NCBI GenBank assembly: GCA_917880885.1
Contig: OU862933.1
Span: 9,471,452 to 9,535,451, forward strand
From: Limnephilus marmoratus
Lineage: Eukaryota > Arthropoda > Insecta > Trichoptera > Limnephilidae
Direction of reading: 5' to 3'
Length of the DNA: 64,000 bases
Positions 1 to 9,945 of this stretch are shown in pieces. Each line of letters starts with the position of its first letter. Position 1 is the first letter of the stretch. A model generated the notes under the pieces. It searched no databases, was not told the DNA's origin, and was given only the letters and a program-made list of their open reading frames with translations. A program made the translations under genes and the position numbers.

Positions 1-215
1 TGTGGAATTTTACAAAATTAATAGGAACATTTTCGGAGACGGGACATTTTCATGTAGTGACGTCATGAGCCCAAATAATGGATTTATTTATTTAAAAATA
101 AAAAAAAACTGTACATTTCTAAAAAAATTTACTAACATTTTCGTAATCTTAGAAAAAAGATCTATCCACGTGATTTTTTCCAAGTCGTTATGAAATCCAT
201 GCAAGTGGCATATTG
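1..215 (+). repeat. Dispersed repeat, copy 1 of a pair (window start)
   Basis: This stretch is closely similar to 9437-9612. Both share a TGTGGAATTTTACAAAATTA start, a CATGTAGTGA block, the AAATTTACTAACATTTTCGT block and the end GTCGTTATGAAATCCA. Copy 1 carries about 30 extra bases before the last block. The left edge lies outside the window. The short open frame here has no recognisable protein and is not called as a gene. Confidence 0.7.
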
Positions 216-289
216 CTTGTGTTTTTCAGTTTTTTGTTGCGGCTATTGTTTTATTTTCTTTTCTCTTAGCCACAAATCTGGCACAATGT

Positions 290-705
290 TTTTTTTACGT
301 TAGCTCCACACAGTCCCTGAGGAAAAAAATCTCTCAGGGACTATTTGATATTTGGGAATGCTGTGTAGAGGGTCTTATTGGGGAAAGGAAGGAGCGGAAG
401 TTCTGGGAAGGAAAAAGGTATGAGGGGTGGGTAGGAATCCAATGTGTCGGACGTTTCCTGCAGTGCAAAGTGTTGGGTTGAGAGAGCCCGGCTGGAGAGG
501 TCTAGGTTAGGTCTCACTCAGCCAGTCTCTCCCGATTCAGCCCGCCACGCTGTAGGTGGACAAACGTATTGCCACCAAGAACTAGACAAACCTCGCTCCA
601 TGAACCCGGGTACCCCTGCTGGGTCACCAATGTAGCCACCACTTGGGGTGACCTACGGCAGGGGTGTTGGTTATACAATAAAAACTTCGCGGGGCGACGG
701 TAGCA
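290..705 (+). repeat. Dispersed repeat family B, copy 1
   Basis: A roughly 400-bp family seen six times in the window (also 13512, 16676, 36470 minus, 55186, 58178). It opens with TTAGCTCCACACAGG and a hairpin around GGCCCTGAGGAAA. It then has a purine-rich GGAAGTTCTGGGAAGG block, and it ends with ACCACTTGGGGTGACC and a GGGGCGGCGGTA block. There is no poly(A) tail and no LINE-like coding sequence. It may be a SINE without an evident tRNA head, or a non-autonomous DNA element; the ends do not decide. Confidence 0.7.
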
Positions 706-775
706 TTAGTACGTAAGTTTATTACCGCTTATTCAGTCATTTGGAATCTTCAATACCAAACTTATATTAATCAAA

Positions 776-1345
776 TTGAAAATATTCAATCAAATAAAAC
801 ACCTTTCGTATCAATTCAATAATCATCCTTGTAACCCTATTGCTTTTTACAACTGGAGAAAAATTATAAGATTGAACTGCCTTATTGAATCACCAGCCAT
901 ATTAGAAAATATTGCATTTCGTTGCCCGAAGGCAATACCAATTCGAATACCTTTTATATATATATATACAACATTTCAAATCGAAATAAGCACAAAACTT
1001 TTTTTCATATTAATCATAAAGGAAAACGTTTAGATAACTTAGAAGCCTTGGAAATTAAAAAATCCCTTAAAAATAATGAATCTATTATCAACAAACAAAA
1101 AATATTGTCATATAGCCCAATCATGGATTTGTTCCCCTACCCACTCACTCTACACTAATACCTACCCACCCAATCTACATTATTATCTAGCAACGGCTCC
1201 ACCCCTACCATAATAAAACATTGTTCGAATCTGTCAAATTAGTATAAGCTTTCCCTGACGAAGGAACGTTTGTTCCGAAACCGGTCGGATTTGCACATCA
1301 AATAAGTGGTTTATACAAAGTTGAAATATTTCTTTTTTTTTTTTT
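776..1345 (+). mobile_element. Penelope-like element, 3' fragment (end of GIY-YIG region and 3' UTR)
   Basis: The frame at 922-1158 ends with a segment reading NHKGKRLDNLEALEIKKSL followed by an NKQ motif. This arrangement (basic KG-R block, LE-LEI, then a conserved asparagine/glutamine) is what I know from the C-terminal end of the GIY-YIG region of Penelope-like elements. A second overlapping frame (776-1033) suggests a frameshift in the same region. A hammerhead-like motif follows at 1254-1288, as expected for this class. The reverse transcriptase is absent, so this is a decayed 5'-truncated copy. The assignment is by motif only. Confidence 0.55.
1254..1288 (+). ncRNA. Hammerhead-ribozyme-like core in Penelope-like 3' end
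   Basis: The sequence shows CTGACGA, then a stem II hairpin pairing GGAAC with GTTCC, then GAAAC and CGGTC. This is the hammerhead core layout CTGANGA / stem II / GAAA with a GTC cleavage triplet and very short stem III, as described for Penelope-like elements. Stem I was not verified. Activity is unknown. Confidence 0.45.
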
Positions 1346-1759
1346 TTTACAAAACTTTATCGGCATACCTTACAATGCCCGAAGAAATGTTGATATTTTT
1401 CACTGTACGTGAAACGTTAAAAATCAAGTTAACCTTACGATGTAATTAAATCAAAATTTCTGTTTTTTAGTGATTTTGAATTATCACGGCCCAAAGTATT
1501 ATCCTGTTTTTGTGAGTATTATGACGTGTTGAGCTACCTCCTTTTTAGCCTAAGTTTCAATTAAATTCAACGAACCAAATGATTAAAAATTGAATTTAAC
1601 TGGATTATATTATACTCACATAACATATAACTGTATGTTTCCTGTCTAAACATAAATAAAATTAAAAATTACATGTAATATGTATGTTTATTTTGGTTAT
1701 ACTACTAGCTATGTATCTATTTATATAATATTAACTTTATTAAGTTTTATGTTTGCAGG

Positions 1760-2272
1760 ATGTGAATATATAATAAAACTAGCTGATCCGGCGAACTTCG
1801 TACCGCCTCAGAATCAAAAACTGTTGTCAACTTATTAGCTGAATTGATCTAAATTGTTTCTCCCTGCGTATACCATACCTTGATCTAAATTATTTCTCCC
1901 TGCGTATCCTTTCCCCTCTCGCGTTCCCTCTCCCTCTCCCCACTCCACTTCTCCCCTTCCCCCGTCCCGCTAACCCCCCTTCCTGAGTTCCTTTCCCCCC
2001 TCCCCCCTCCCCCGGTTCACAGTTCAATATTATACCCCTTACAATATTGCTGCAGTTCTTTCAAAATAGGAGAATTCGTTCCATACAAAATGTATGGGGA
2101 AAATAATTTTCTTCGGAGTGGAACACCCTTTACTTTTAGGGGTATGAAAAATAGATGTTGGTCGATTCTCAGACCTACCAGATAAGCACACAAAATTTCA
2201 TCAAAATTGGTCCAGCCGTTTCGGAGAAGTATGGTAACAAACACCGTGACACGAGAATTTTATATATTAGAT
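1760..2272 (+). repeat. Dispersed arthropod repeat ending in CCAGCCGTTTCGGAG block
   Basis: It begins ACTAGCTGATCCGGCGAACT and ends with GGTCCAGCCGTTTCGGAG, then CACCGTGACACGAGAATTTT and a TTAGATA end. I recognise these blocks as a repeat type common in insect genomes. A pyrimidine-rich CCCTCTCCC stretch lies in the middle (1910-2015). No coding capacity is evident; the minus-strand open frame over its 3' half is a chance frame. Confidence 0.5.
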
Positions 2273-2396
2273 AATAAATAAACATAATAATATAATAAAT
2301 AAACAGAAATATGAATTACTTCTTCGAACTTTGCAAAATAACTTTGTGGTATCATTTTTCATATATTAATTTTCATATTTTCATTATAGTAACATA

Positions 2397-2432
2397 TCCT
2401 GATGAAGACAACATTGTTGTCGAAACATGTTG
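2397..2432 (+). ncRNA. Second hammerhead-like core
   Basis: CTGATGA at 2399-2405 is followed by a stem GACAA / TTGTC with a short loop, then GAAAC. The core is an exact hammerhead consensus (CTGATGA...GAAA). It sits upstream of a GTGGTTTAAACAAAGTG block that resembles the block following the 1254 motif (GTGGTTTATACAAAGT), so both are probably 3' ends of related Penelope-like copies. Confidence 0.45.
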
Positions 2433-2479
2433 ATTTGTTTTAAAAATAGTGGTTTAAACAAAGTGATTTTTTATTCATT

Positions 2480-3300
2480 ATAAGAAATATGAATGTTATC
2501 TTATTCGTATTTATAAAGTAGTAAAAGCTCTCCAACTATTAGACTCTTGAACTTCCAGTTCAATAAAAATACATTCTGCTCGCTACATATGAGCTATGGA
2601 GCTATGAAATACGCATTTAGCTGCCTCACAGATAATGAATGAGACAAGCCGTCGGGTTGTTTGTTTCATATATGCATTATTCGGCAAAAAATAAAAATCT
2701 ACCCAGAGGCAAAATAAATTATGACTCTTTAATCAATCGGAAAAAGCAAATCTGTTTTTTTTTAATAAAAATGTTAAAAGCGAATTCAGGTAGAATAATG
2801 TAAGAACAATCAATCTACAAATAATAATATTTAATAAATAATAATTTATATTCAGGTTGCTTAGCAACGCTAGCCTCGACGTTTGCTTATATTTTAGCTC
2901 TCTGATTTTTTATTGTATTGGATAGAAAAGAATTTGCTTTGATCCCAAAACATATAAATATTTGAAAATAAGTATATTAGAAAACGTAATAAATAAACTG
3001 CCAGTGAACCGTAGGATATTTAGGTAAATAAATACAATATAAATTTTTCCTTTTGTGAGGACTTCAGTAACCAAGGTAAACAACTATATTTTGAGATTAC
3101 GTTGAAATATATTTTGTAGGTAAATTTAATTATATATTTTATTTTGATAACATTATTCTAAAATATAATATATATATTATAGATTTGTAGTATTGAAGGG
3201 TAGTTTACATTAAAATATTTAATTTGGACATATTGAAAATTATTTGTTGACAAATGACAGCACTAGATAACGACGACAGTTGCTTGGTTACTGGAATGTA
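2480..3300. other. AT-rich stretch, no gene seen
   Basis: I see no supported coding sequence or terminal repeat here. An (AAT)n run at about 3301-3318 marks the upstream border of the R4/Dong-type element. Confidence 0.6.
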
Positions 3301-3357
3301 GGAATAATAATAATAATTAATAACAATCATTTCCAAGTTGTTTTGAAAGGTGACAAA

Positions 3358-6300
3358 ATGTCATTTTCAACCAACGGAAATGAAAATGGGTTTATTATGT
3401 CATCTATACAGATGAACATTGATAATCTGAGACCCCAAAAAACCAAAGCAGGTATTCCTAGGCAGCGTATGAAATGGACGAACGATGTCAATATGTTCAT
3501 CGTTCGTTCATTTTTTTATGTAACTAAACTAGAAACAGATATGTTATTGTATAGGAAAAAATTACATTTACTTTTCTCACAAAATTATCCGGTTGCCCAA
3601 GTAAACGAACAAAGATTAGCTGACCAAAAAAGGTCAATTTTCAAAAATAATTTAATTCCTGTAGTAACATTAAATGAGATAAGAAAAGAAGTAGCAGATA
3701 GATTGCAATTGGAGAAAAATTTAGATCAAATTAATACGAGTAGTAATGTTATATTAGATGCATTGAATGAAGATAGTTTAGCTAATATTCTAGTAGAAGA
3801 ATCCAATGATATTAGAGTAGATTCAAATAACTTAGACATTATTCATAATCTTAGGGAAATCAATATTGCAAATTTAAACTTACTAGATGATAATGTAATA
3901 GAATTAGCTAACTTGCTTCAAAATAATATAAATAGATATATAGATATAGAGCCCACAGTTAGACCAAAATTACCAAAATTGCATACGTCAAAGAAATTAT
4001 CTAAATTAATTTCTGAATTAAATAATTTAATTTTACCAAAAATAATATTTGACGATATTAGTTTTTTAGATCTTCATACAATAGTGTACGCTAGTGCTAT
4101 CACTATATGTAATAAGTTAGGAGTTAAATTAATATCCTCTGATGATAGATCATATAGTTATAGTAAACCAGAATGGCAGATTAGATTAGAAAATGATGTA
4201 GTATTTTTAAGAAGTAGTATAGCTAGAGTAATTGAATATAAAAATGGAAATAGAAGTAGGAATATTTTGAGATATGTAGATGAAATTGGGAGAAAATTTG
4301 GTTATAGCATTGGTAGTAATAATAATGAAAATATAATCAATGATTTATTAGATTTATTAAAACAAAAATTAGGTGTAAAAGCTAGTAGATTAAAAAGATA
4401 TAATTATACGTATAATAAAAGAAATAATAATAGATTATTTCAGAAAAATGAGAAAATATTTTATTCCAAACTTGACGATAAACAGAATATTATTTCGAAT
4501 AATAATATTCCGTTGCCATCTGAATCAGATATGCGCGATTTTTGGACAAACATTTGGAGTAAAGATATAAAACATAATGAGGCAGGTAACTGGATAGAAA
4601 ATGAAGAACTCAATTGTTCAGACATTGAACAAATGAGTTTTTCTGATATATCGGTTGAATTGTTAGCCAAAATTATAAAAAATACTCATAATTGGAAAGC
4701 CACGGGTTGCGATTGGATACATAATTTTTGGTACAAACGTCTAACTACTTTACATCCTCTTTTTGCAAAAAATCTTTCAAAACTTGTCAGAGAACCTCAA
4801 AATTTTCCTAATTTTCTAACTAAGGGCATTACTTATATGTTGCCTAAAAGCGATCATATTAATAATCCCTCTCAATATAGACCCATTACATGTCTACCGA
4901 CAATATACAAAATTTTAACCTCTTGCTTGACAGATTTAATATATACTCATTTGGATGAAAAAAATATTTTATCTGAACAACAAAAAGGTTGTCGCAGAAA
5001 ACATATGGGATGTAAAGAACAGTTAGTTATTGATTCTGTAATTTTAAAACAAATTCAAAATCAAAAGCGTAATTTACATACTTGTTATATAGATTATCAA
5101 AAAGCTTTTGATAGTGTCCCGCACTCGTGGCTAATCAAAATATTAAAAATATATAAAGTTAACTCAATTATAATTAGCTTTTTGAAAAATATTATGTCCT
5201 TTTGGAATACAGATTTGCTAGTTAATTTAAAAGGTAAGAAAATAGTAGTACCGGGCATTTCAATAAAAAGAGGGATTTTTCAAGGAGACTCATTGAGCCC
5301 TCTTTGGTTTTGCTTAGCATTGAATCCCCTTTCTAAAATGTTAATTAAAAGCAAGTTTGGAATAAAAATTAAGGGTAATACAAGAGAGAGTAGTATAGTT
5401 TCACATCTATTATATATGGATGATATAAAATTATTTTCAAATTCTGAATCAAATTTAGAGAAAATGATTAAGGTAGTTAAAATTTTTTCAGATGATATTA
5501 AAATGACTTTTGGTTTAGATAAATGTAAAACTATCCATATAGAGAAAGGCAAAATTGTAGATGGAGACGAGGGTATATTTAGAAATTTCAAAATTCAAAG
5601 TATGAAAGGGGATGAGGTTTATAAATATTTAGGATACCCGCAATCGAATAGATTAGATCACACTAGTATTAAAAATGATATTAGGATTAAATTTCAAACT
5701 AGGATCAGAAAAATTTTAAAATGCAATCTATCTGCTAAAAATTTAGTAAAAGCAATAAATACTTGGGCAATACCTCTACTAACGTACTCATTTGGCATAA
5801 TTAAATGGTCCAATACAGATTTAGATAGTTTAGAACGATTAATTAGAACTACGTTAACAAAATTTAATTGCCATCATCCAAATTCAGCTATAGAACGAAT
5901 TAATTTACCTAGAAATTTAGGAGGTAGAGGTGTAGTCAAAATAACATCTTTGAAACACAATCAGGTAGAAATGCTTAGAAATTTTTTCCATAGGAAAGCT
6001 AATAGCTCAGAAATGCACAAAATAATTTGCAAGGCAGATAGAAATATTACACCTTTAAATTTATATGACGAGAATGCCAACATTCTTATAAATACTAACC
6101 AGGAATTATTAGATTCCTGGTCAAATAAAATTATTCACGCAAAACACTTCAATTATCTCAACCAAACGTATGTTGACAAACTTTCGTCAAACAAATGGTT
6201 GAGTATTGGAGAGTTGAGCGCAGAAATAGAAGGATTTATGCTTGCCATTCAAGATAGAGTCATTAATACTAAAAATTATAGAAAGCATATAATCAAAGAT

Positions 6301-6969
6301 ATAAATCAAATTGATGATTTATGTAGAAAATGTTTGGCTTTTCCCGAAACTATAGAACATATTATATCGGGATGTTCTATATTAGCGCCTTCCGAGTATA
6401 CATTTAGGCACAATCAGGTTTTAAAAATAATTCACCAAAGTTTGGTAATTAAACATAACTTGATTGATTGCCGTAATGTAGTACCTTATTATGAATATGA
6501 ACCAAATTCATTTTTAGAAAATGAATTTTATAAAATATATTATGATAAAACTATACTAACAGACAGAACAATTAGTCATAATAGACCTGATATAGTTTTA
6601 CATGACAAAATTAAAAAAATAACTTATATCATTGATGTAGCTATTCCAAATTCCTGTAATATTCAAAAAACTGTTTCTGAAAAAATTAGAAAATACACAG
6701 ATTTAGGAAATGAGATTAAAAGAATTTGGCATTCTCGGACTATAAAAATATTACCATTTGTTATTTCGGCCACTGGCATAATACCTAGGAATCTGATTCA
6801 AAATTTAAGCATATTAGATTTGTCAAAGAATTTGTATATAAAAATGCAAAAAGCAGTAATTTTAAATACATGTAGGATTACAAAAGATTTTTTAAATATT
6901 TATATTGAGGGATCAGTAGGATTTATAGGTTCAATTAGAAATGCCACAGAGCCGAACCCTCTGATATGA
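3358..6969 (+). CDS. R4/Dong-type polyprotein: DNA-binding, reverse transcriptase, restriction-like endonuclease
   Basis: The single ORF protein drives target-primed reverse transcription. I start it at the ATG at 3358 (1203 residues), because the upstream in-frame ATG at 3280 would translate the flanking AAT repeat. Near residue 39 a WTND...F segment resembles the N-terminal DNA-binding region of the R4 clade. The reverse transcriptase lies around residues 480-800: a DYQKAFDSV block, a GIFQGDSLSPL block and the catalytic YMDD at about residue 685. Near residue 989 is a CCHC knuckle (CRKC...H...C), then RPDIVLHD and a downstream D at about 1076-1090, which fits the PD-D restriction-like endonuclease. 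The frame is open throughout, so the copy could be recently active. I see no apurinic endonuclease domain, consistent with this clade. Confidence 0.88.
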   Translation: MSFSTNGNENGFIMSSIQMNIDNLRPQKTKAGIPRQRMKWTNDVNMFIVRSFFYVTKLETDMLLYRKKLHLLFSQNYPVAQVNEQRLADQKRSIFKNNLIPVVTLNEIRKEVADRLQLEKNLDQINTSSNVILDALNEDSLANILVEESNDIRVDSNNLDIIHNLREINIANLNLLDDNVIELANLLQNNINRYIDIEPTVRPKLPKLHTSKKLSKLISELNNLILPKIIFDDISFLDLHTIVYASAITICNKLGVKLISSDDRSYSYSKPEWQIRLENDVVFLRSSIARVIEYKNGNRSRNILRYVDEIGRKFGYSIGSNNNENIINDLLDLLKQKLGVKASRLKRYNYTYNKRNNNRLFQKNEKIFYSKLDDKQNIISNNNIPLPSESDMRDFWTNIWSKDIKHNEAGNWIENEELNCSDIEQMSFSDISVELLAKIIKNTHNWKATGCDWIHNFWYKRLTTLHPLFAKNLSKLVREPQNFPNFLTKGITYMLPKSDHINNPSQYRPITCLPTIYKILTSCLTDLIYTHLDEKNILSEQQKGCRRKHMGCKEQLVIDSVILKQIQNQKRNLHTCYIDYQKAFDSVPHSWLIKILKIYKVNSIIISFLKNIMSFWNTDLLVNLKGKKIVVPGISIKRGIFQGDSLSPLWFCLALNPLSKMLIKSKFGIKIKGNTRESSIVSHLLYMDDIKLFSNSESNLEKMIKVVKIFSDDIKMTFGLDKCKTIHIEKGKIVDGDEGIFRNFKIQSMKGDEVYKYLGYPQSNRLDHTSIKNDIRIKFQTRIRKILKCNLSAKNLVKAINTWAIPLLTYSFGIIKWSNTDLDSLERLIRTTLTKFNCHHPNSAIERINLPRNLGGRGVVKITSLKHNQVEMLRNFFHRKANSSEMHKIICKADRNITPLNLYDENANILINTNQELLDSWSNKIIHAKHFNYLNQTYVDKLSSNKWLSIGELSAEIEGFMLAIQDRVINTKNYRKHIIKDINQIDDLCRKCLAFPETIEHIISGCSILAPSEYTFRHNQVLKIIHQSLVIKHNLIDCRNVVPYYEYEPNSFLENEFYKIYYDKTILTDRTISHNRPDIVLHDKIKKITYIIDVAIPNSCNIQKTVSEKIRKYTDLGNEIKRIWHSRTIKILPFVISATGIIPRNLIQNLSILDLSKNLYIKMQKAVILNTCRITKDFLNIYIEGSVGFIGSIRNATEPNPLI

Positions 6970-7116
6970 AAATATCTGGAGTCGGTGAATTATATTCCCA
7001 TTTGGTCTCTAGTAGGTTGACATGTTGTTCTTGTATTGTTTTGTATTTATAATACTTATATAGTGCAATTGCATAACGTGGATTCACTAGATGATCATTT
7101 GGGGAAGTGTATGAAA

Positions 7117-7132
7117 GGGTTTAGTTTTTCCT

Positions 7133-7207
<75 letters not shown>

Positions 7208-7226
7208 GGGGGAAAATTTAACCCGG
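7117..7226 (+). ncRNA. 3'-UTR terminal stem-loop of the R4 element with a poly(T) expansion in the loop
   Basis: GGGTTTAGTTTTTCC on the left can pair with GGAAAATTTAACCC on the right. In the copy at 46897-47360 the loop is only TGTGG. Here it contains about 70 T residues, and in the tandem copy about 25. The structure lies just before the element's 3' end, where the reverse transcriptase would bind RNA. Pairing was deduced by eye. Confidence 0.55.
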
Positions 7227-7257
7227 ACATTTAAATCTGGTGCGTAAATATATTTAT

Positions 7258-8163
7258 ATTATAAATCAAATCAAATTGATGATTTATGTAGAAAATGTTT
7301 GGCTTTTCCCGAAACTATAGAACATATTATATCGGGATGTTCTATATTAGCGCCTTCCGAGTATACATTTAGGCACAATCAGGTTTTAAAAATAATTCAC
7401 CAAAGTTTGGTAATTAAACATAACTTGGTTGACTGCCGTAATATAGTACCATATTATGAATATGAACCAAATTCATTTTTAGAAAATGAATTTTATAAAA
7501 TATATTATGATAAAACTATACTAACAGACAGAACAATTAATCATAATAGACCTGATATAGTTTTACATGACAAAATTAAAAAAAATAACTTATATCATTG
7601 ATGTAGCTATTCCAAATTCCTGTAATATTCAAAAAACTATTTCTGAAAAAATAAGAAAATATACAGATTTAGGAAATGAGATTAAAAGAATTTGGCATTC
7701 TTGGACTATAAAAATATTGCCATTTGTTATTTCGGCCACTGGCATAATACCTAGGAATCTGATTCAAAATTTAAGCATATTAGATTTGTCAAAGAATTTG
7801 TATATAAAAATGCAAAAATCAGTCATTTTAAATACATGTAGGATTACAAAGGATTTTTTAAATATTTATATTGAGGGATCGGTAGGATTTATAGGTTCAA
7901 TTAGAAATGCCACAGAGCCGAACCCTCTGATATGAAAATATCTGGAGTCGGTAAATTATATTCCCATTTGGTCTCTAGTAGGTTGACATGTTGTTCTTGT
8001 ATTGTTTTGTATTTATAATACTTATATAGTGCAATTGCATAGCGTGGGTTGACTAGATGATCATTTGGGGAAGTGTGTGAAAGGGTTTAGTTTTTCCTTT
8101 TTTTTTCTTTTTTTTTTTTTTTTGGGGGAAAATTTAACCCGGACATTTAAATCTGGTGCATAA
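7258..8163 (+). mobile_element. R4/Dong-type element, tandem 5'-truncated copy
   Basis: It starts at the point matching 6302 of the first copy and carries the CCHC knuckle, the endonuclease region and the full 3' UTR. The coding part (7299-7935) is broken by one extra A in the run near 7577, splitting it into two frames. It sits head-to-tail about 15 bases after the first copy's 3' end, either from a second insertion into the same TAA-rich target or from unequal exchange. A few substitutions separate the copies. Confidence 0.85.
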
Positions 8164-8271
8164 TAAAAAAATATATACATTTTTTATATACCGTCGTTTT
8201 CGTGAAAAATCACCTCAAGGGCGCTGGTTACTATACTGGACTACTACAAACTAGTATACTTTAGTATAGTA

Positions 8272-8563
8272 CAGGCATGCCCAACCTGGGACCCAAAATT
8301 AAGTTTTCAGCCGTCTATGTTTTGGATTTTCGTAATCATAAAAAAAGAAAAAATCTTTCTTGTAAATTCATATTACATTTTGTGAAATTATAACTTTCTT
8401 GTTATTAGACCTCGGACTCTCGATTGGGGTTTGGATTTATTGCTTGAAAAATTGTCAGAAATGCACGACCGCACTAGGAATTTCTGCCCCTCCCCGCGAG
8501 TGGCCCCTCCTAAGCTCAGTAATATTGTTTGGCTCACCAAACGATTTGAGTTGGGCAACCCTG
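8272..8563. mobile_element. hAT-like MITE
   Basis: The ends CAGGCATGCCCAAC and GTTGGGCAACCCTG are imperfect inverted repeats. The 8 bases on either side are GTATAGTA and GTTTGGTA (6 of 8 identical), compatible with a decayed 8-bp duplication. There is no coding capacity. Confidence 0.5.
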
Positions 8564-8599
8564 GTTTGGTAGATGATAATATAGGTAGATGATATTATT

Positions 8600-9430
8600 T
8601 GTTATATGATGTTAGATTTATTTCATTAACTTTAAAACAGGAAATGTCAGGTAAAGTCGTTATTGAAAATGTTCCATTAAATGGGGGTGCCATAGTCCCA
8701 CAGGCCGCGTTTGGTGGAACTTCTGATACAAATAAGCAGTTCCGAGATGTCAAAGTAGAGTGAGCAAAAAAACTCGCTGACACGTTGGAAGAATTTGTTC
8801 AAGGAAGCTCCATTATGAGGTCTTTTAAGACTAGTGATGCGCCGATTGTAATTCCGATGCATGGTAAACGACGGTTGTAAAAATCTTTCCGATTATCCAA
8901 TTATCTGTCGGAACACCCTCCGTCACTTCTTTTGAAGCTGCATAACTTTCTTACGTGACTGATTATTTTTAAGGTTTTGGCATACCAAATCAAAGGTCAA
9001 GTATTTGACTACAATTATGCATGGTCAAAATTTTTATTTTATTAACGTTCCAGAACTATTATCATTTTTAGCAAAGTAATAAATAATGCCAGAGGTGCTA
9101 GGGGGGGCATTTTTTCCGGTTTAGGCAAATGTTCAACGTCTATATTACTAAATCCAATGTATTGTAAATTATACTTGTACTTGTAGGTACTTGTAAATTA
9201 TAATAATAATAAGAATATTATAAAATTTGATATTGTTTAAATCAGCACTATTACAATTATACCTCTAAAACACGTACCTACAGACAGCGGAAAATGTACG
9301 GGGTTCTCTTCATAATATCTGTCAAAAAGTCAAACCAAATGATAAGAGAACAAACAATAAATCTAGTGAACGTTAAATGTCAAATTCAAAAATTCGCCAG
9401 AAATCAAAGTGTTGCCACATTAAAAAAATA
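8600..9430. other. No gene recognised
   Basis: AT-rich sequence between repeats. Small open frames on the minus strand (8595-8862) show no motif I can support. Confidence 0.5.
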
Positions 9431-9436
9431 AATCCG

Positions 9437-9612
9437 TGTGGAATTTTACAAAATTAATTCGAACTTTTTGGGAGATGGGACACTTTCATGTAGTGAGTCA
9501 CGGGCCCAAATAATAGATTTATTTATTAAAAAAAACGTACTTTTCTAAAAAAATTTACTAACATTTTCGTAATCTTAAGTCGTTATGAAATCCACGCAAG
9601 TGGCCTATTGTG
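9437..9612 (+). repeat. Dispersed repeat, copy 2 of the pair with 1-215
   Basis: It shares block order and sequence with the window start but lacks about 30 bases before the final GTCGTTATGAAATCCA block. It ends at CAAGTGGC, as copy 1 does. Confidence 0.7.
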
Positions 9613-9717
9613 GTGCCATTGTTTAACTGACTCCAGGCGGTTGGGAGCAGGTGTCCGGTACCCGGTATTATTGAAAAAAAAAAATTTTAAAAAATAGAAT
9701 GTATATATATATAATAA

Positions 9718-9945
9718 CCGTTTGGATCAAGTTACCATTCCGCAGTAGAGCAGTAAGCACACCGACTCTGGACCTGAAGGTAGCGGGTTCAAAACCCACC
9801 ATAGATGATCCTCAACTTTCCAATCTTCTTATTCCCCACTCCCACACCACAAGCCTCACTAAATCCCCCAAATAGGAATCCCATAGATATGTTCCACTGA
9901 CTTCGGACAGTTTGTGTTCCTGTGCAGAAACACTATTTTTTTACA
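9718..9945 (+). mobile_element. tRNA-derived SINE, subfamily with a different tRNA head
   Basis: A tRNA-like head has an A-box region (GCAGTAGAGCAGTAAGC) and a B box (GCGGGTTCAAAACCCACC). The body (CCCCAAATAGGAATCCCATAG ... CCTGTGCAG, not contiguous here) aligns by eye with the 3' tail of the SINE family at 21251 and elsewhere, although the heads differ. Confidence 0.6.

Larger units (their letters stand above)
3320..7245 (+). mobile_element. R4/Dong-type non-LTR retrotransposon, near full length
   Basis: One ORF occupies most of the element. The 3' UTR after the stop (6970-7245) recurs in a tandem copy and three other fragments, which fixes the 3' end at CTGGTGCGTAA. The 5' border is set just after an (AAT)n run; known Dong elements insert in TAA repeats, and all 3' ends here run into TAA-like bases. 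No clean target duplication can be read because both flanks are low-complexity. Confidence 0.75.

Noticed and set aside
1254..1288. A bacterial-type terminator hairpin
   Set aside because: The hairpin is embedded in the hammerhead-like core, and the setting is eukaryotic.
7036..7221. Open frame with a long phenylalanine run
   Set aside because: The run is translated poly(T) in the 3' UTR of the R4-type element.
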